Shown: one piece after another, positions 19,699 through 31,400 of the stretch | Layout of the letters: every line of letters begins with the position of its first letter | How positions within the stretch are numbered: the first letter of the stretch is position 1 | Origin: Flammulina velutipes | Lineage: Eukaryota; Basidiomycota; Agaricomycetes; Agaricales; Physalacriaceae | Assembly: GCA_011800155.1 (NCBI GenBank) | Contig: CM022372.1 | Location: forward strand, 1,178,001-1,242,000 | Reading direction: 5' to 3' | Length of the DNA: 64,000 bases | Notes under the pieces: generated by a model | What the model was told of the DNA's origin: nothing | The model's input: the letters and a program-made list of their open reading frames with translations, nothing else | Database searches by the model: none | Position numbers and translations under genes: made by a program

Positions 19699-21467
19699 TT
19701 ATTCCTCGTCTTCCTGCGATACAATCTCCCCGTCTTCATCCTCCTCGAAATCATCCTCTTCTATCTCGATTGTGACAGGAATTAATTTCCCGTCAGCGAC
19801 GAAATAGCCTCCATTTTCTACGATTTCATCCAATACAGCATCCTTACCGAAAGCACTATCCTTGCAAGGGACTATCCATTGGACAGAGTTCTGGTGGAGG
19901 GCTTCCCGCGACGCGATGATGTTTTTCAGGTCTTGTCCATAAAGCCCTCGCACTCGACAGGTTTTCAGGTTTGGCAGAATCGGTGGACGCTGAAATTGTC
20001 GAAGATGAGCGCGTTCGTGTTTTGGTCTCACGTAGCTGTTCCTCCTCGAGCTAAGTTGACGAGGAACGGGTCCTTGCGGCAATAGATGTTCTGAACCTTG
20101 AGCAGTATCCTCCCTCGTGACCTTCTCCAAGTCCGTGGTAAGTGGAGGGGTAGGCCCTCGTTTGTGCGTCGCGGCCGCGAGGTTCAAAGTTGCATCTGCA
20201 TCCCTTTCGCATGCGGCACCAACAAGGTCCGGTTCCTCCTCCTCGCATGCTGCAACACATGCACTCCAATCCGCGCCACCAGAAATCCTAGAAAAGTCCA
20301 CATCCAAATGTTCGAGGCTGACGAGAGCGCGAATAAGGCCGGCGAAGCATGGATGCGAGCACTCTAATGCTGCGATACGTAGATTTATCAACAAGTGGAT
20401 GTTGGGCAACGGTTTGTGGCCAGTGGAAGAAGAGGGACCGATACTGCCTCGGACACCAAGCAACATGCCGATGACGCCTGAATAGTCCTGGTCCGATAGA
20501 TTGATAGACATCTTGAGTATGTTGGGCATTACCATGCCCTCCAAAATCCTGCATAGGAATTCGGAATCCAGGTCGGTTAGCGATAGCTCTGTCAGTGCTT
20601 CTAAAACGATTGGTCCTGTTGGCAGTTCACTGGACCAAGCGAGGGAAGATGGCCATGCGTTGGCAGCAGTCCCGTCTGACACCTTCGGCCCGCTGTAATG
20701 TAGCAGCAACTTGCTGAGGTTGGGCGATCCCCGAAGCATACTGTCCCAGTAACGGTAAGACGGGCGAACATTGTCCAAGTGGAGGGCCAGCTCCAGAGAT
20801 TCCAAATTACGCAGGAATGGTGACTGCTCCCAAGGCAGGTTTACACCGATGAGCGACACGTTCTTGATATTTGGAAGCTCGTTGTTGAAAATCTTGACCG
20901 GTGGGCGATAGGTCGCGATGTAGAGATCCGCTGATGTCCCGAAATCCTCGAAGTGATAGAGCTGGAGTGTCTCTAGACGCGTCCCGGGCCCACAAGTCGA
21001 CAAGTGCTTGCGGGCCACAAGCTTGCACTCGTTGCTACGAATCTTCAAATGAAAAGAACGCCACCGAGGAGTGTAAGGAACCAGGAGCTGGAAAATAGCC
21101 TCCAATTCCGGAAGGTATAGGTTGACCTTTGGGATGTGCTCGGGTGCAGACACGGTGGCTATGAGGATGTCGAAGGTTGTAGACCGACAGCGAGAAAGGA
21201 AGATACGCGCCCTCTCTACGTGCCATGGCTCGTGAAAATGCAATGTGGACCATAAATGTGGTGTGTGTGTAGTGCGACTTCCCGCCAGTTGCGACAAACA
21301 TGGGATACAGAGACCTGGAAGTCGAGAGGAGGGGAGTTGTAGAAGGTGTTTTGTACGGGTTTGAATAAGAAAGGTGAACCCGCGTATGGATAGTCGACAT
21401 TAGCCCCCAAGACAAAGATTCTAGTGATGAGCTCGATAGGCAGAGAATGGATGGTGGTGGTGGTCAT
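19699..21467 (-). CDS. F-box/LRR-like protein, apparently frameshifted in a GT repeat
   Basis: The N-terminal frame starts at ATG 21467 (MTTTTIHSLPIELITRIFVL), a canonical Agaricomycete F-box, and continues to SVSHVCRNWREVALHT. Here the frame runs into HHIYGPHC and an early stop. The expected continuation PHLWSTLHFHEPW and the next ~500 residues lie in another frame, which stays open to 19699. The switch falls in the GT repeat at 21261-21270: removing one dinucleotide would restore the family's 'VALHTPHLWSTL' motif. The rest carries LRR-like sequence (NLESLELALHLDNV, LTELSLTDLDSEFL) and an acidic tail. Such proteins are substrate adaptors of SCF ubiquitin ligases. It is either a slippage pseudogene or a sequence error. 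Confidence 0.75.
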
Positions 21468-21825
21468 GGAGAAGCCTAGCGTGGAGGCGATATAAAGCAT
21501 CGGTGATAGATATAGTCTATTCTCCGGTTCTTCATCAAAGGACGCCTGGGGCCCCAAGCCATTGAAATGGTAGGTCGACAAGGAAACATTATCTGTTTGA
21601 ATCTCCGAGGTCAGTTGTATGAGTAAGTAGAAGAGCCCTATGTAGATGATGGACGGAAGCTTGATGAACCGCCGCCACACATATCAAAACATGACCAAAA
21701 TAGGACACATGCCTGCTTTCAGTCACCAGTACCGTTCTTCCACGCATTCACTCGCGCTAGCCTCAAGCGGAAATATTTCAGGATCCTCAATCCGTATACA
21801 CTCTTTTTGAATACATCGCGGAAAA

Positions 21826-23126
21826 CTACAATGCTGGTATAGACACGACGAAATCTGCGTCTCCAATAACAATCCCTCCACTCTCTGCGTCGCCGATCCA
21901 TGCAGCAGCTTGGACTCGGAAAGCTTTGGTTCCCTCTCGTCGTAAATACTCCAATGGAATAGGTATCCAAAATTTCATGTACCAACCATCCTTCTCTAGA
22001 GCTGGATCAAATAACTTCGGCGTCTCCTCGTCGTCTTCGTCACATTCAGAATCCTCATTTCCGTACAGTGGGGACTTCCTCTTCTTCCTCTCCGCTTCGA
22101 AGGCTTGCCTCCCTTTGGCTCCAGTGTGCTTCCGTGGGACGCGGTAGCCCAGGTTACTGCATATCTTGCGCCAGGTCGGACGAATACAAACACCTAGGCC
22201 GAAATCGTGGCTACCCACCGAAGACATCTCATTGTACCCAACATGGATATCTGGGCGATGCGACGCTTGACGATGTGCTCCAGGATATGTGAAGGATTGG
22301 CACTGTATGTCTAAAAGCCGAAGGTCAGGCTCTGTGGGCATCAATGTGGCTAACTCAATGTTAGAGGTCTTCATTGTGAGGAGTAACCTCCCAGGTATGA
22401 TCAGTGTTTCTCTGAGAAAAGAAGTTATGTCAGCATGTTCATGCGATTTTAGTAGGAGACTTACTCGTCTTGGTTGTCCCAAAACTCATAATATTTCTCG
22501 TACATGCAAACTTCGGCCGTCAGATCCTTCACAGAGATGTCGAGAGGAGACGCGTGCCTCTCTGCCATTTCTATTCGTGTGGCCAGTTCGTCAGTGTAGC
22601 CCGGTTCAATGATGGGAGGCAGAGCCTTGCCGGGACACAACCGTTCAGGAATGATTCCGTTTCTGGTCAGCGACTGAATACCCAACAGTTCGTATAGATG
22701 TTGTGGTATCCTCAACCATGGTCCGCATGGCTTAGGAGGGCCGATGAAGATCCTGGCACGACATTCAGCGTCGTCGCTCTCCGAGTCGGTGGTCTCGAAC
22801 GACTCGTCAGCCTCTACTTCGTCCGGAATGCTTGGTATGTCGTCCATAATAGAGATCTCCGCCAGAGCAATCTCTTGCGCCAGATTGTATGACGATGGTA
22901 TGCGCCGCAAGACATTCCTGACAGTGGACTGACTTTTTAATTCGTAGCCAACGGGCTTGAGAGAATCAGTTTGCGTCCGCTCCAGAGGGTCGGTTATGTG
23001 CATATCCCCGCCGAGAGTTATTGAACCGTATTCCTGGAGGGTGCGATGGTTTTCCTTATCGCCACTCACGATATCTAGCGTCTCCGTCTTCGATTTCGGG
23101 AGGTTGGTAGGTATCATAGAGGGCAT
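21826..23126 (-). CDS. Hypothetical protein of about 415 residues
   Basis: ATG 23126 (MPSMIPTNLPKSKTETLDIV) opens a long exon that ends at ...YEFWDNQDE. A single intron of about 50 nt (GTAAGTCTCC...TCTCAG, near 22415-22464) joins it to ETLIIPGRLLLTMKTSNIEL. The second exon runs to TAG 21826-21828 (...GDADFVVSIPAL). The N-terminal half is acidic and Ser/Glu-rich (SFETTDSESDDAECRAR). A middle block, GPPKPCGPWLRIPQHLYELL, looks folded, as does a C-terminal region with many aromatics (DGWYMKFWIPIPLEYLRREG). I recognise no family, and there are no membrane segments. The two long matching frames and clean splice phase make it a real gene. Confidence 0.7.
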
Positions 23127-24071
23127 GGGTAAGTGTCTTGTGTCGTCTACTTATATAGTCAATTGGACCCATCCTGAACAATGGAAGGAGGTCTTTGACG
23201 GTCTTGTTGTGGGCATATGTGTCGACCATCATTATCATTGACTTTGTCTTTGACTTTCGTAAAAGACTACTGCTCGACGATCAATTTCCACCTCCGTACA
23301 ATAACTAGCCATCGATTTGACCTAACGGTAAGTAAATTAGCACTACGAATCTATCGAACAATTCGTGCACATTGTTCAGCTTGTTCGCATTTGTTTGTTA
23401 TACCGTGTCTGAATCTTTTTCCAACACAACAACGCCAGCAACAGCCGCGCTACACAGTATGCCACTCATGTCAATTAGGCACACGTGAATTGCAATTTCA
23501 AGCAAGTACTTTACCTTTGGCGTCTGTCTTCGGTCTGAGTGCTTGTGTTCAACCCAGTAGCTTTTTTTCATGTTGCTTTGGGCATCGTAGCAAGGAATTA
23601 TGAGCAAGGCCAAGGACTGTGGCGACAATAGAAGGTCTTAAGGTTTTTCCCACGGTGTACGTTTCTTAATTCTATGATGGGGGCAATTTCAACGACAAAT
23701 TTCCCCATTTCTCGATTATTGGCCGACCATACTTCCTCTTCGAACTAACTCTTCGGACTTACTGGGGAGCGCTGCTGCTAACACTGGCTGTTGGCAGTGT
23801 TACGCACATCTGACGCTCATTTGTGGTCAGTTTGCCATTTTCCAAGTCATCAAAAACCAATTATACATTTCCTTTCCGAGCATCACCCGCTGGACCCTGA
23901 TGTGCGCCCTGTGCTTTTAATGATGGTTCGGTAGCAGACATGCTTGCCTGCCTGCAGGAGATCTTACCTTTCTCTCCCTCTTCCAACGAGTGAGAAATTT
24001 CTCCTTTGTCTCGACTCCCACAACGACTACCCCCACACTCTTTCAAACCTCACATTCTTTACTACAAAACC
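23127..24071. other. Divergent intergenic region of about 0.95 kb
   Basis: This separates the minus-strand unknown gene from the plus-strand SH3 protein. I see no coding on either strand. It presumably contains both promoters; CT-rich sequence (23965-24020) precedes the SH3-protein start. Confidence 0.5.
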
Positions 24072-25912
24072 ATGCGACACGGCGCTGCTCGTATGCAGCC
24101 TCACGCGTTGCGCGCGCCTGCGCTCATCAATTTACCCATCGCCCTTCCCAATATACCCATCATCAGCCCCATCGTCACTCGTCTCGTAGCTGGTATAAAC
24201 CAACAGCCCACCCCCACCCCCACCCCCACCACTCCCTCCATTTCCGTCACACCCACTCCTGGTACTGGCAACACCGACACGGGCTCTGGAAATTCCGGCT
24301 CAGGTTCTGAAACTGGCTCAGGCAGTAACTCTGGCTCTACCGACAACAGCGGTACAGACTCCAGTGGAGGAGGAGGAGACAGTGGAAGCGGTAGCGGAAA
24401 TTCCAGCGGGGGAGGCGACTCGAGCTCCAGCTCGCCATCAGATTCCTCTACTGGGTCCGGGTCTGGCTCTGATACCAGCTCAAACAGTGGCAATAGTAGC
24501 GGCGGATCGAGCAACAACGGTTCCAGCTCGAACCCACCCGCACCTAATCCAGGCAGTAATCCAGGAGCACCCTCTGTAGGCGCCCCTTCCCCTGTTTCGA
24601 CAGGCAAAGGCAGCTCCCCCTCATCCACGACATCGGCCAACGGCGCGGGCAATCCTACGACAACCGGCGGTTCGTCTGGTACTGCAAGTCTGAACACCAA
24701 CGTGTTTGCCAATAGCAATGGCACCGACACCGATGATACTTCAGCAGGTACACTTTCCGGATCGACGAAGCCAGATTACAACGGCGGGGCTGTCAACGTC
24801 GGGGGCCAGTTTACCACGACTCTTGGAATTTTACCCGACACCCTTCCTTCTAATACTCATGATGGAAGCTCTCCCACCAGTGGTTCTGGGGATGTTACGT
24901 CCAACGACGACGGCAGCGGAGGCTTCCCTATCGGCGCTATCATCGCTATCGCTGTCGTGAGCGGATTGGGTCTTTTCTTCCTCCTCCTATTTTTCCTTCG
25001 GCGACGAAGTCGCTCTAAACGAGACCAGCGCAACCAGTGGTGGTTCTCCAACTTTTCTAACGACTCTCTGAAATGGAGCGACACAAACAACAGCAAGAAT
25101 GCCACCGTTGGTACCGCTTCTCAGCGCAGCAGCTTTGCGACCTCTTACGACTTTGCCACCCGCTCGACATTGCGCAGTGGAGGAAGCATTGACATACCGG
25201 TGTCACCTCCGATGGTGGAGGTACGCGACACTCACACGCCTGGCCTAATGATGCATGGCAGCCAGACCCCGTCTCCTCTCATTATCAGTATCGAGCACAC
25301 GGAAAGTCGGAGGGCCTCTGTGCACAGCGACATGAGCGTATCGAGCGACCCCTACTCTCAGTGCATCATCATTCGCGACGACAAGCTCCTTTCCGGTATC
25401 ACCACACCAATGTCTGTCCGACCATTCTCTCCGTCAGAGTCATTCGCATTTCCCAAGCCTCCTACAAGCCAAAATGCAGGATGGGCAGAAGATCTGAAGC
25501 GAGCTAGCGCTGGAACGACGTTGAAGTCTACGTTTGAATCGTACACGGCCGACCCCTTCGCAGACTCGCCGACCCTCCCGGTCATGCCTTCGAGCTTGGA
25601 GCCGGTCTATCGACCGTTCAGTCCGACGCTTCACGATGAGCTGGGTGTGGAGGCAGGAGACCTCGTGAACGTCGTCAAGGTATTTGACGATGGCTGGATT
25701 TTGGTTGAGAAGGTCACTGCAGCAAGTGCCGGAGGCAAGGGAAAATTCACTGCCCCAGGACTTATTCCCATCGACTGCCTGAGGGATGAAAGAGAAAATC
25801 TCCCCGAATTTTTGGCGGCTAAGAGAGCGAGCGGATATTCTGTGGGCCGCGCCTCTGTCTGTGAGTGGACTGTTACTTTGATTTTTATGGGCGCAAACTG
25901 ACTGGACCAGGA
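24072..25912 (+). CDS. Fus1-like protein: Ser/Gly-rich ectodomain, one TM segment, cytoplasmic SH3 domain
   Basis: ATG 24072 gives MRHGAARMQPHALRAPALIN. Residues about 45-280 are a low-complexity Ser/Gly/Thr/Pro region of the kind that is heavily O-glycosylated. A single transmembrane helix (IIAIAVVSGLGLFFLLLFFL, about 287-308) is followed at once by RRRSRSKRDQRNQW, a stop-transfer signal. The C-terminal ~85 residues form an SH3 domain: YRPFSPTLHDELGVEAGD, FDDGWILVEK and the terminal PIDCL. The order matches yeast Fus1 and related polarity or mating sensors. The last exon reaches ...GRASV at 25860; a 50-nt intron at 25861-25910 joins T to GA so that splicing itself creates the TGA stop. Retention would add about 14 residues. 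Orthology to Fus1 is inferred from architecture only. Confidence 0.8.
24207..24231. repeat. CCCCCA simple repeat in coding sequence
   Basis: A run of about four 6-nt units encodes a Pro-Thr repeat (PTPTPTPT) at the start of the mucin-like region of the Fus1-like protein. The units are two codons long, so gain or loss of one keeps the frame. Confidence 0.8.
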
Positions 25913-26121
25913 TTTTTAGAAATGTTATTTTAACCATGTTTCGTTCTGCTGACTGTTGTTGTTCTTAACTTATCCTTCTGTGTCTCTCTGCTATGTATAC
26001 GTTTGTATCTGGCTTTCAATCAGTAATAGTTGTATGTATGGCCAAATTTCTGACAAAGCATAGCTTTGGTCAGCTCCTTCATTACCTTACCAATACCAAT
26101 GGGCTTCCTCGACCTTTGACC

Positions 26122-27497
26122 ATGGGCATCCACGACTTGCCGTTGGAAACGATCGAAGAGATCCTTTTATTCGCAGACCCCATCGACCTTGCATCGCTTT
26201 CTCAGTCGTCAAAGCTGTTTGCCCAGCTCATCTACCAGCAGGAGGACCAACGTCTTTGGAGATGGCTGTATCTCATTCAAGAGCTCGACGATCTTCGACA
26301 ATGCGTCTATATGGACGGTTCACCTCGCGACGTCGATAGCATTGACTGGAAGGCAGAGCTGCAGGCGGTCGTACGTGCCCGGAGTATTCTAGATAACCAC
26401 CGCCCAAACGATCGGCGTGGCGTCCTCACTACACTTGTCAAGCTCATCGAATGTGTACCACCGCTGCCTACGGTTTCTAAAAACATAGTTTGGGTGGCAT
26501 CGTACATCGCAGACGGCACGCTACTGGACCGGCACGGGGACCAGGACGAAACCGAGGAACAATTGCAGGCCCAGCTACATACGTACTATGGTCGTCTACC
26601 ACAAGACGAATTCATTGCATCCACGGTGCGATCCAGAGCTTACGTTTACGACTTTCGCCATTACAACTGGGCGACAGACTTTGGTCCCTTTTTCGAAGAC
26701 GGTCGCATTAATTGGGTGCATCTTCAAGCCATTCAACACACCTTATCCGTCCATACGCATTCGGATATGAACGAACGCCCGCACTTGCGAATGACCTTAC
26801 CGTCGACACAAATATCGTTGTCAGACAAGGAGGATTGGGCGGGAGTGTCTGGCAACTGGCAGTGCGGCTTTTGTTTCTGTGACCATGGTAGTCTGACGGG
26901 TACGCTTCTCGGTTCTGTCAGTCCTCTTTCTGTATTGAATAACGTTTTTCTAGATTTTAATCGCACTGTACCACGCCCCCCTCCTCTTCATACTACACAC
27001 CTACTTACATCTCCTAGGACCCTCCAGACGTATCGTTCTTTGAAGACCCGGATAACGGCGACGTCTGTCGCTCTATCTCTGTCGACCTTCAGATAATCCA
27101 GATTGCCCAGGATCCCAAGCACCCACACCATCCGCGTATCTACTTTGGAGGCAATATGGGAAACCAGACGTCTGCGACGATGAGTGGGTATGTATGCATG
27201 TCAGATGACAACCATGTTCGGTGGCGATTTGTACGTTTGGAGTTGAACGTCAATGTCGCTCAACTTGCTAACAAGGGTTCACAGAGATCCGGTGAACAAT
27301 TGAATCCTATATGGAGTTCCGAGGGTGTGCAGATAGGCGGTTTGAGTTCGACGTATGGTGTTCTGGGAAGCTGGACGACAACATTCCATGACCCTCTGGA
27401 TCCGGTCGGTGCGTCTAAGCCAATCTCTTCCTCCAGCATCTCTTGAATCAAGTTGATAGGTCCTTTCTGGTTACGTAAAACCATTGAACAGGACTAG
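26122..27497 (+). CDS. F-box protein with a 14-nt microexon
   Basis: ATG 26122 opens MGIHDLPLETIEEILLFADP, a typical F-box, followed by LASLSQSSKLFAQLIYQQED. The long first exon runs to CDHGSLT at 26899. Frame is kept only by a microexon at 26954-26967 (encoding part of DFNRT), flanked by introns ending CTAG and beginning GTACC, and then the exon DPPDVSFFEDPDNGDV from 27018. A 54-nt intron at 27231-27284 contains a CTAAC branch site and has no stop; splicing gives VRWRF-RSGEQ. The last intron after DPV leads to GPFWLRKTIEQD and TAG 27495-27497. The C-terminal block (PIWSSEGVQIGG, GVLGSWTT, GPFWLRK) is a conserved module of Agaricomycete F-box proteins as I recall them. It probably acts as an SCF substrate adaptor. 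Confidence 0.85.
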
Positions 27498-27832
27498 TTC
27501 TATGTTTCGTGGAAGGATAGTATTCTTGATGTGTGTTATGGACAGACGCACTCTGTGGAACAATGTTCGTCCTTGAAAAGTGCTGACAGTTACGAGCCTA
27601 CTGCGACCAACAATTTCGCTACGACAGTTACCTCAAAACCATTCATTATCGTAGACAGTTATTGGACAAGCTATTTAGCGTGTTTTGTGAGGTTTTGTGT
27701 CAACAATTCAATGAAATGACCGTGACGTGACTCTTCTTGTTCTATACCTTCGTGATCCAAGAGGTATAGCAAAACTTAAGACTTGCCAGCCACTCTATAT
27801 GAATAACAAAGTCGAAGCAGGACAGGATCGAC
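27498..27832. other. Intergenic, no gene seen
   Basis: A short AT-richer interval between two plus-strand genes. It should contain the 3' UTR of the F-box gene and the promoter of the small membrane protein; no coding path was found. Confidence 0.6.
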
Positions 27833-28244
27833 ATGGATGATACAAAACCACCAGCCGAAGCAGTAGCAAGAGCAGAAACTGTACGTCCCAGTCCACCCGC
27901 AGCTTTTGGGCGACTAATCCTTCCCTCTAGGAAGGTCTCAAAGAAGGCGTCTTTGCCGGCCTTACATCTGGGCTTGCGTCGGGACTCATTGGCGCGAAAT
28001 TCTTCAAGTTCGACCGGACAAGAATGATTGCTAGCGTCGTTTGTGCGTCCACACTATCCCTACTCGCCAGAATAAAAGTCCCATGCTTCGCATAGTAACC
28101 TCCGCACTATCTGGCTACTATTTCACGTTAGCCTTCCGTGCCGCCAATCTCAGGTCTCTCGACATTGAATTTGCGCGCTCCCAAGAGGAAAAACGCGCCG
28201 GCGTCGACTATTCGAAGCCTAGCAACACCCCGGACGATAATTGA
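27833..28244 (+). CDS. Small membrane protein with glycine-zipper-like helix (about 100 residues)
   Basis: Three exons splice cleanly: MDDTKPPAEAVARAET, then EGLKEGVFAGLTSGLASGLI continuing to GAKFFKFDRTRMIASVV, then LTSALSGYYFTLAFRAANLR and a hydrophilic tail ending in SNTPDDN at TGA 28242-28244. The middle has regularly spaced Gly residues (G-x3-G pattern) in a hydrophobic helix, and a second hydrophobic helix follows the basic FDRTR loop, so a helical hairpin in a membrane is likely. The size and composition resemble small organelle-membrane proteins, but I recognise no named family. The consistent splice phases with consensus donors (GTACGT, GTGCGT) support the model. Confidence 0.7.
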
Positions 28245-28428
28245 CACTTGGAAATACTTTAAAAATATTCCTACATTTTACATACAGGAACTATTGCATT
28301 CGACGATATAAAGACAGGAAAGAATTCGAACGACAGAAGAAGAAATCCAAATGAGTGAAGATAAGTCCGGTGTACAGTTATTTTAATGTCCAATTCATAG
28401 TTAAGGGAATCTTGAGAGCGCGGAAATC

Positions 28429-31400
28429 TTAGACGCCAGGCAATGTAAATCCACCCTCTGGCGGCCAATTACCAAGCTCAGCAGGATCACCTCCAATCCG
28501 TACCCACCGAGAGTGAGAAGGCGTCGGACCATCAAGAACGAAGAGCTGATGCCAACCAGGCGGAGAAATATTTGCGTCGGGCGGCGAAACGATGGTGCAC
28601 GATGTTCCAGCACAAGTGAACTCCGGGAAAATGGTCTTGGAGCCCATCGTGTTCCCGTGCGTGCTTGACGTGGCTGGAATCCATGTCAGACAACAGAACA
28701 AGAAAAGGGAAGACCCCGAGACGTACCGGCAATAAGAGAGACTCTCATGGTAGAGAATGTGCCCTGGTGAAGAGTGACGTTGGAGATACTGTACTCGCCG
28801 CCGTACGCCCAGTCATTATCTGGGAGTTCAAAAGTGGGCTGCGTGTGCCCTTGCGCCAAGTATGGAGGAACATAGACCTGCAATCACGGCAGTCAGAACA
28901 AAGAATTTTACGCCAAACATGGTCCGTTCTCACCTCGACCCTAAATTCTTCGGGATGGTCATCATCTTGGGGATCTGAACCAGAAACAAGGACTCTTCCG
29001 TCGGGGAGGAGTGTCGCTTCGCTGTGATAGAGCCTTGCTACGATCGTTGTGTTGAGTATCGACATACGTTCCCCTACTGGAAGGGCTGGATCATAGAGGA
29101 ATGCAGTCAAGGCGGGATCGTTGGCCAGTCCAAACCCAGCGACGCCCTGGTGTGCGCCATTGAGAAGTAGGAAGGTGCCATCAGGCAGGGCAGCCATGCA
29201 TGGCATGACTCGCTTCCATGGCTATAGCAGATAGTTTGAGTAAGTGATAGACGCGGCTAGAAGAAAACTGACCATTCGTTCGATAGTCCATACAGGTTCT
29301 TCCGCTTCGGGTTCGATAGAAACACAGTTGTCGAGTGCAATGCCTGGGCCTGGCGTCGACCCACCACACAGAAGGACAACCATAGGATCGGTGTAAGGCG
29401 CGTGTTGGGGGAAAGTCATGGCTACACCTTCGAGGGGATATGTTCTTCCTCCATCAACTATAAGTAATGAGAATTTGTTTCCTGTTGGAACTGGCGGGAC
29501 AATCTTACAGTTGTCAACAGCTCCAGGAGCGTTTGGGAGGACGGTAATAGTGTCAAATGTAGCTGGGTCGAGAATACGGGCTTCATTGTAGTAAGCTACA
29601 GAAGTTGTTAGCATGTAAACCGTGGAATAGTGTCCATGAACGTACAGATGAAGATATTTCCGCTGGGAAGGACGAAAATGAAGGGGTATAGGTTGTTGGG
29701 ATCCGTTCTGAGAAGCCAGTCCATGTCCATGTACGTTGGGCCTCCAGCAGGTGTAGGCAAGATCTCAAGACTCGGTTCAGCAGGCGCGTTACTACCGGTT
29801 TCTCCACCGACGACCAGGATCGATCCGTTCGGGAGCATCGCAGCTGTGGGATACCAACGACCTCGCTGGATCGAATAGTTAGGATCTACTTTTGTGTCGT
29901 GGATGATAATGTACCTGAAGGTGAAGCGCGTTGTAATTCTCCTCCCAGTCATTAACGGAGGGTTCACCGGGGGCGCCATCGGGAGTGAATAGACGAATGC
30001 CATATGTACTTTCAAGAGACCAGCCTAGTTGCTTGTGAGAACACATCGCATCAAGCAGATGCCCGAATACCTACCTCCGACGTTGATCTGTCGACCAGCC
30101 TTGTCTGGCAAGATGATACTGGCAGCGCAGAATACATCGGATTTAGGATGCATCATACGCCACGCATTGTCAAAGTCATGGACGAGACTAAGATCAAGTT
30201 CGGCACCTCCAGTCGAGTTTTCAAATCTGACAGGTGATCAATTTCGTCACGAAGCAAAAACGCCCTACAATCGCGTACCCTGTCCCAGTCTTCTCAAGGA
30301 ATGTCACTTTGTTATTGATGCCGACAGTAGCGATGAGCGGGACGATGACGCTACAAGGCAAGGGACAGTCAGGAAACAACTTAAGTATACATGGATACAT
30401 GAAGGACTCACCCAGGAACTAATGGAAAACAAGGTATTCAGTGAGAAGACAGGGAAATGGAGTCAAGATAGTTCTCACCCAGAAACTGCACAGAAGATCA
30501 GTCGATTGTTCAGAACAATAAGACAAAGAATGGTTAGCGTACTTCGTAATACCCAGTGATCTCTGGTTCGTGCCAAACGTGTTTGGTGCCGTCGAAGAAG
30601 TAGGTCGACATACGAAGACCCCCTCCGCAAAGATGGATTGGGTCTCCTGAACATGGGAAAGAACAGTCAGCCTCTGCCGCTAGATTTGAACCCTGCATTT
30701 CAATGTCAGAAATATCGCCGCAATCTATGCAGGATGTTAGAAAGACTGAAAACTGAAATCCAGATAGGTACGCACAACATTCGTGACCGTACTCGATTGA
30801 TGCCGCCGTATAACCAAAGTTGGAGCATTGGGTGACACAGGCTTCCACTGTGGCGTTGAATTCCCAGATGATCTGCCACGGAAGAGTGCGTACACCATTA
30901 CTATCCCTGTTATTGGTGTGAGTGTTGAACAGGTCATACGATTGTTACCACCCACGTATAGCACCCCGCATATGACCAGCCTTCTTCGAGTCCTTCTATT
31001 AGAGGAGTTGGAATAGGCAAAACAGTGATATCATCTTCCGAAGAGTACACTGAAAGACGGCCAGGTCCGCCACATGCATCTGTTGGGCTACCTGCACAAC
31101 CCATGTTGCAACTCGCTTCGGAAGCCACTTCCGCGCCGTTGATCAAGCGGTTGCCACAGTCTGAACATGGAAGTCAGATGAACGTCTTCCAATGACAGAT
31201 TTAAAGATCTTACAGCATTCCTCCTGAAATTGACCATTCATCAGTCAAGATCCATGCCAGCCTGGAGCATTGAACGACTTACGCCAAATTCCACTCCAGC
31301 AACCGTGAAGTTGCGCTCTATGCACGCGTCAATACAAGATTCAACCGTGTTGTCCGGACTGGCGTCGATAGCGGTCTCGAAAACGCGACCGAAAGCGCCG

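Noticed and set aside
24101..24730. Minus-strand 209-codon Pro/Glu-rich ORF
   Set aside because: It is the shadow of the Ser/Gly-rich coding repeat of the Fus1-like gene.
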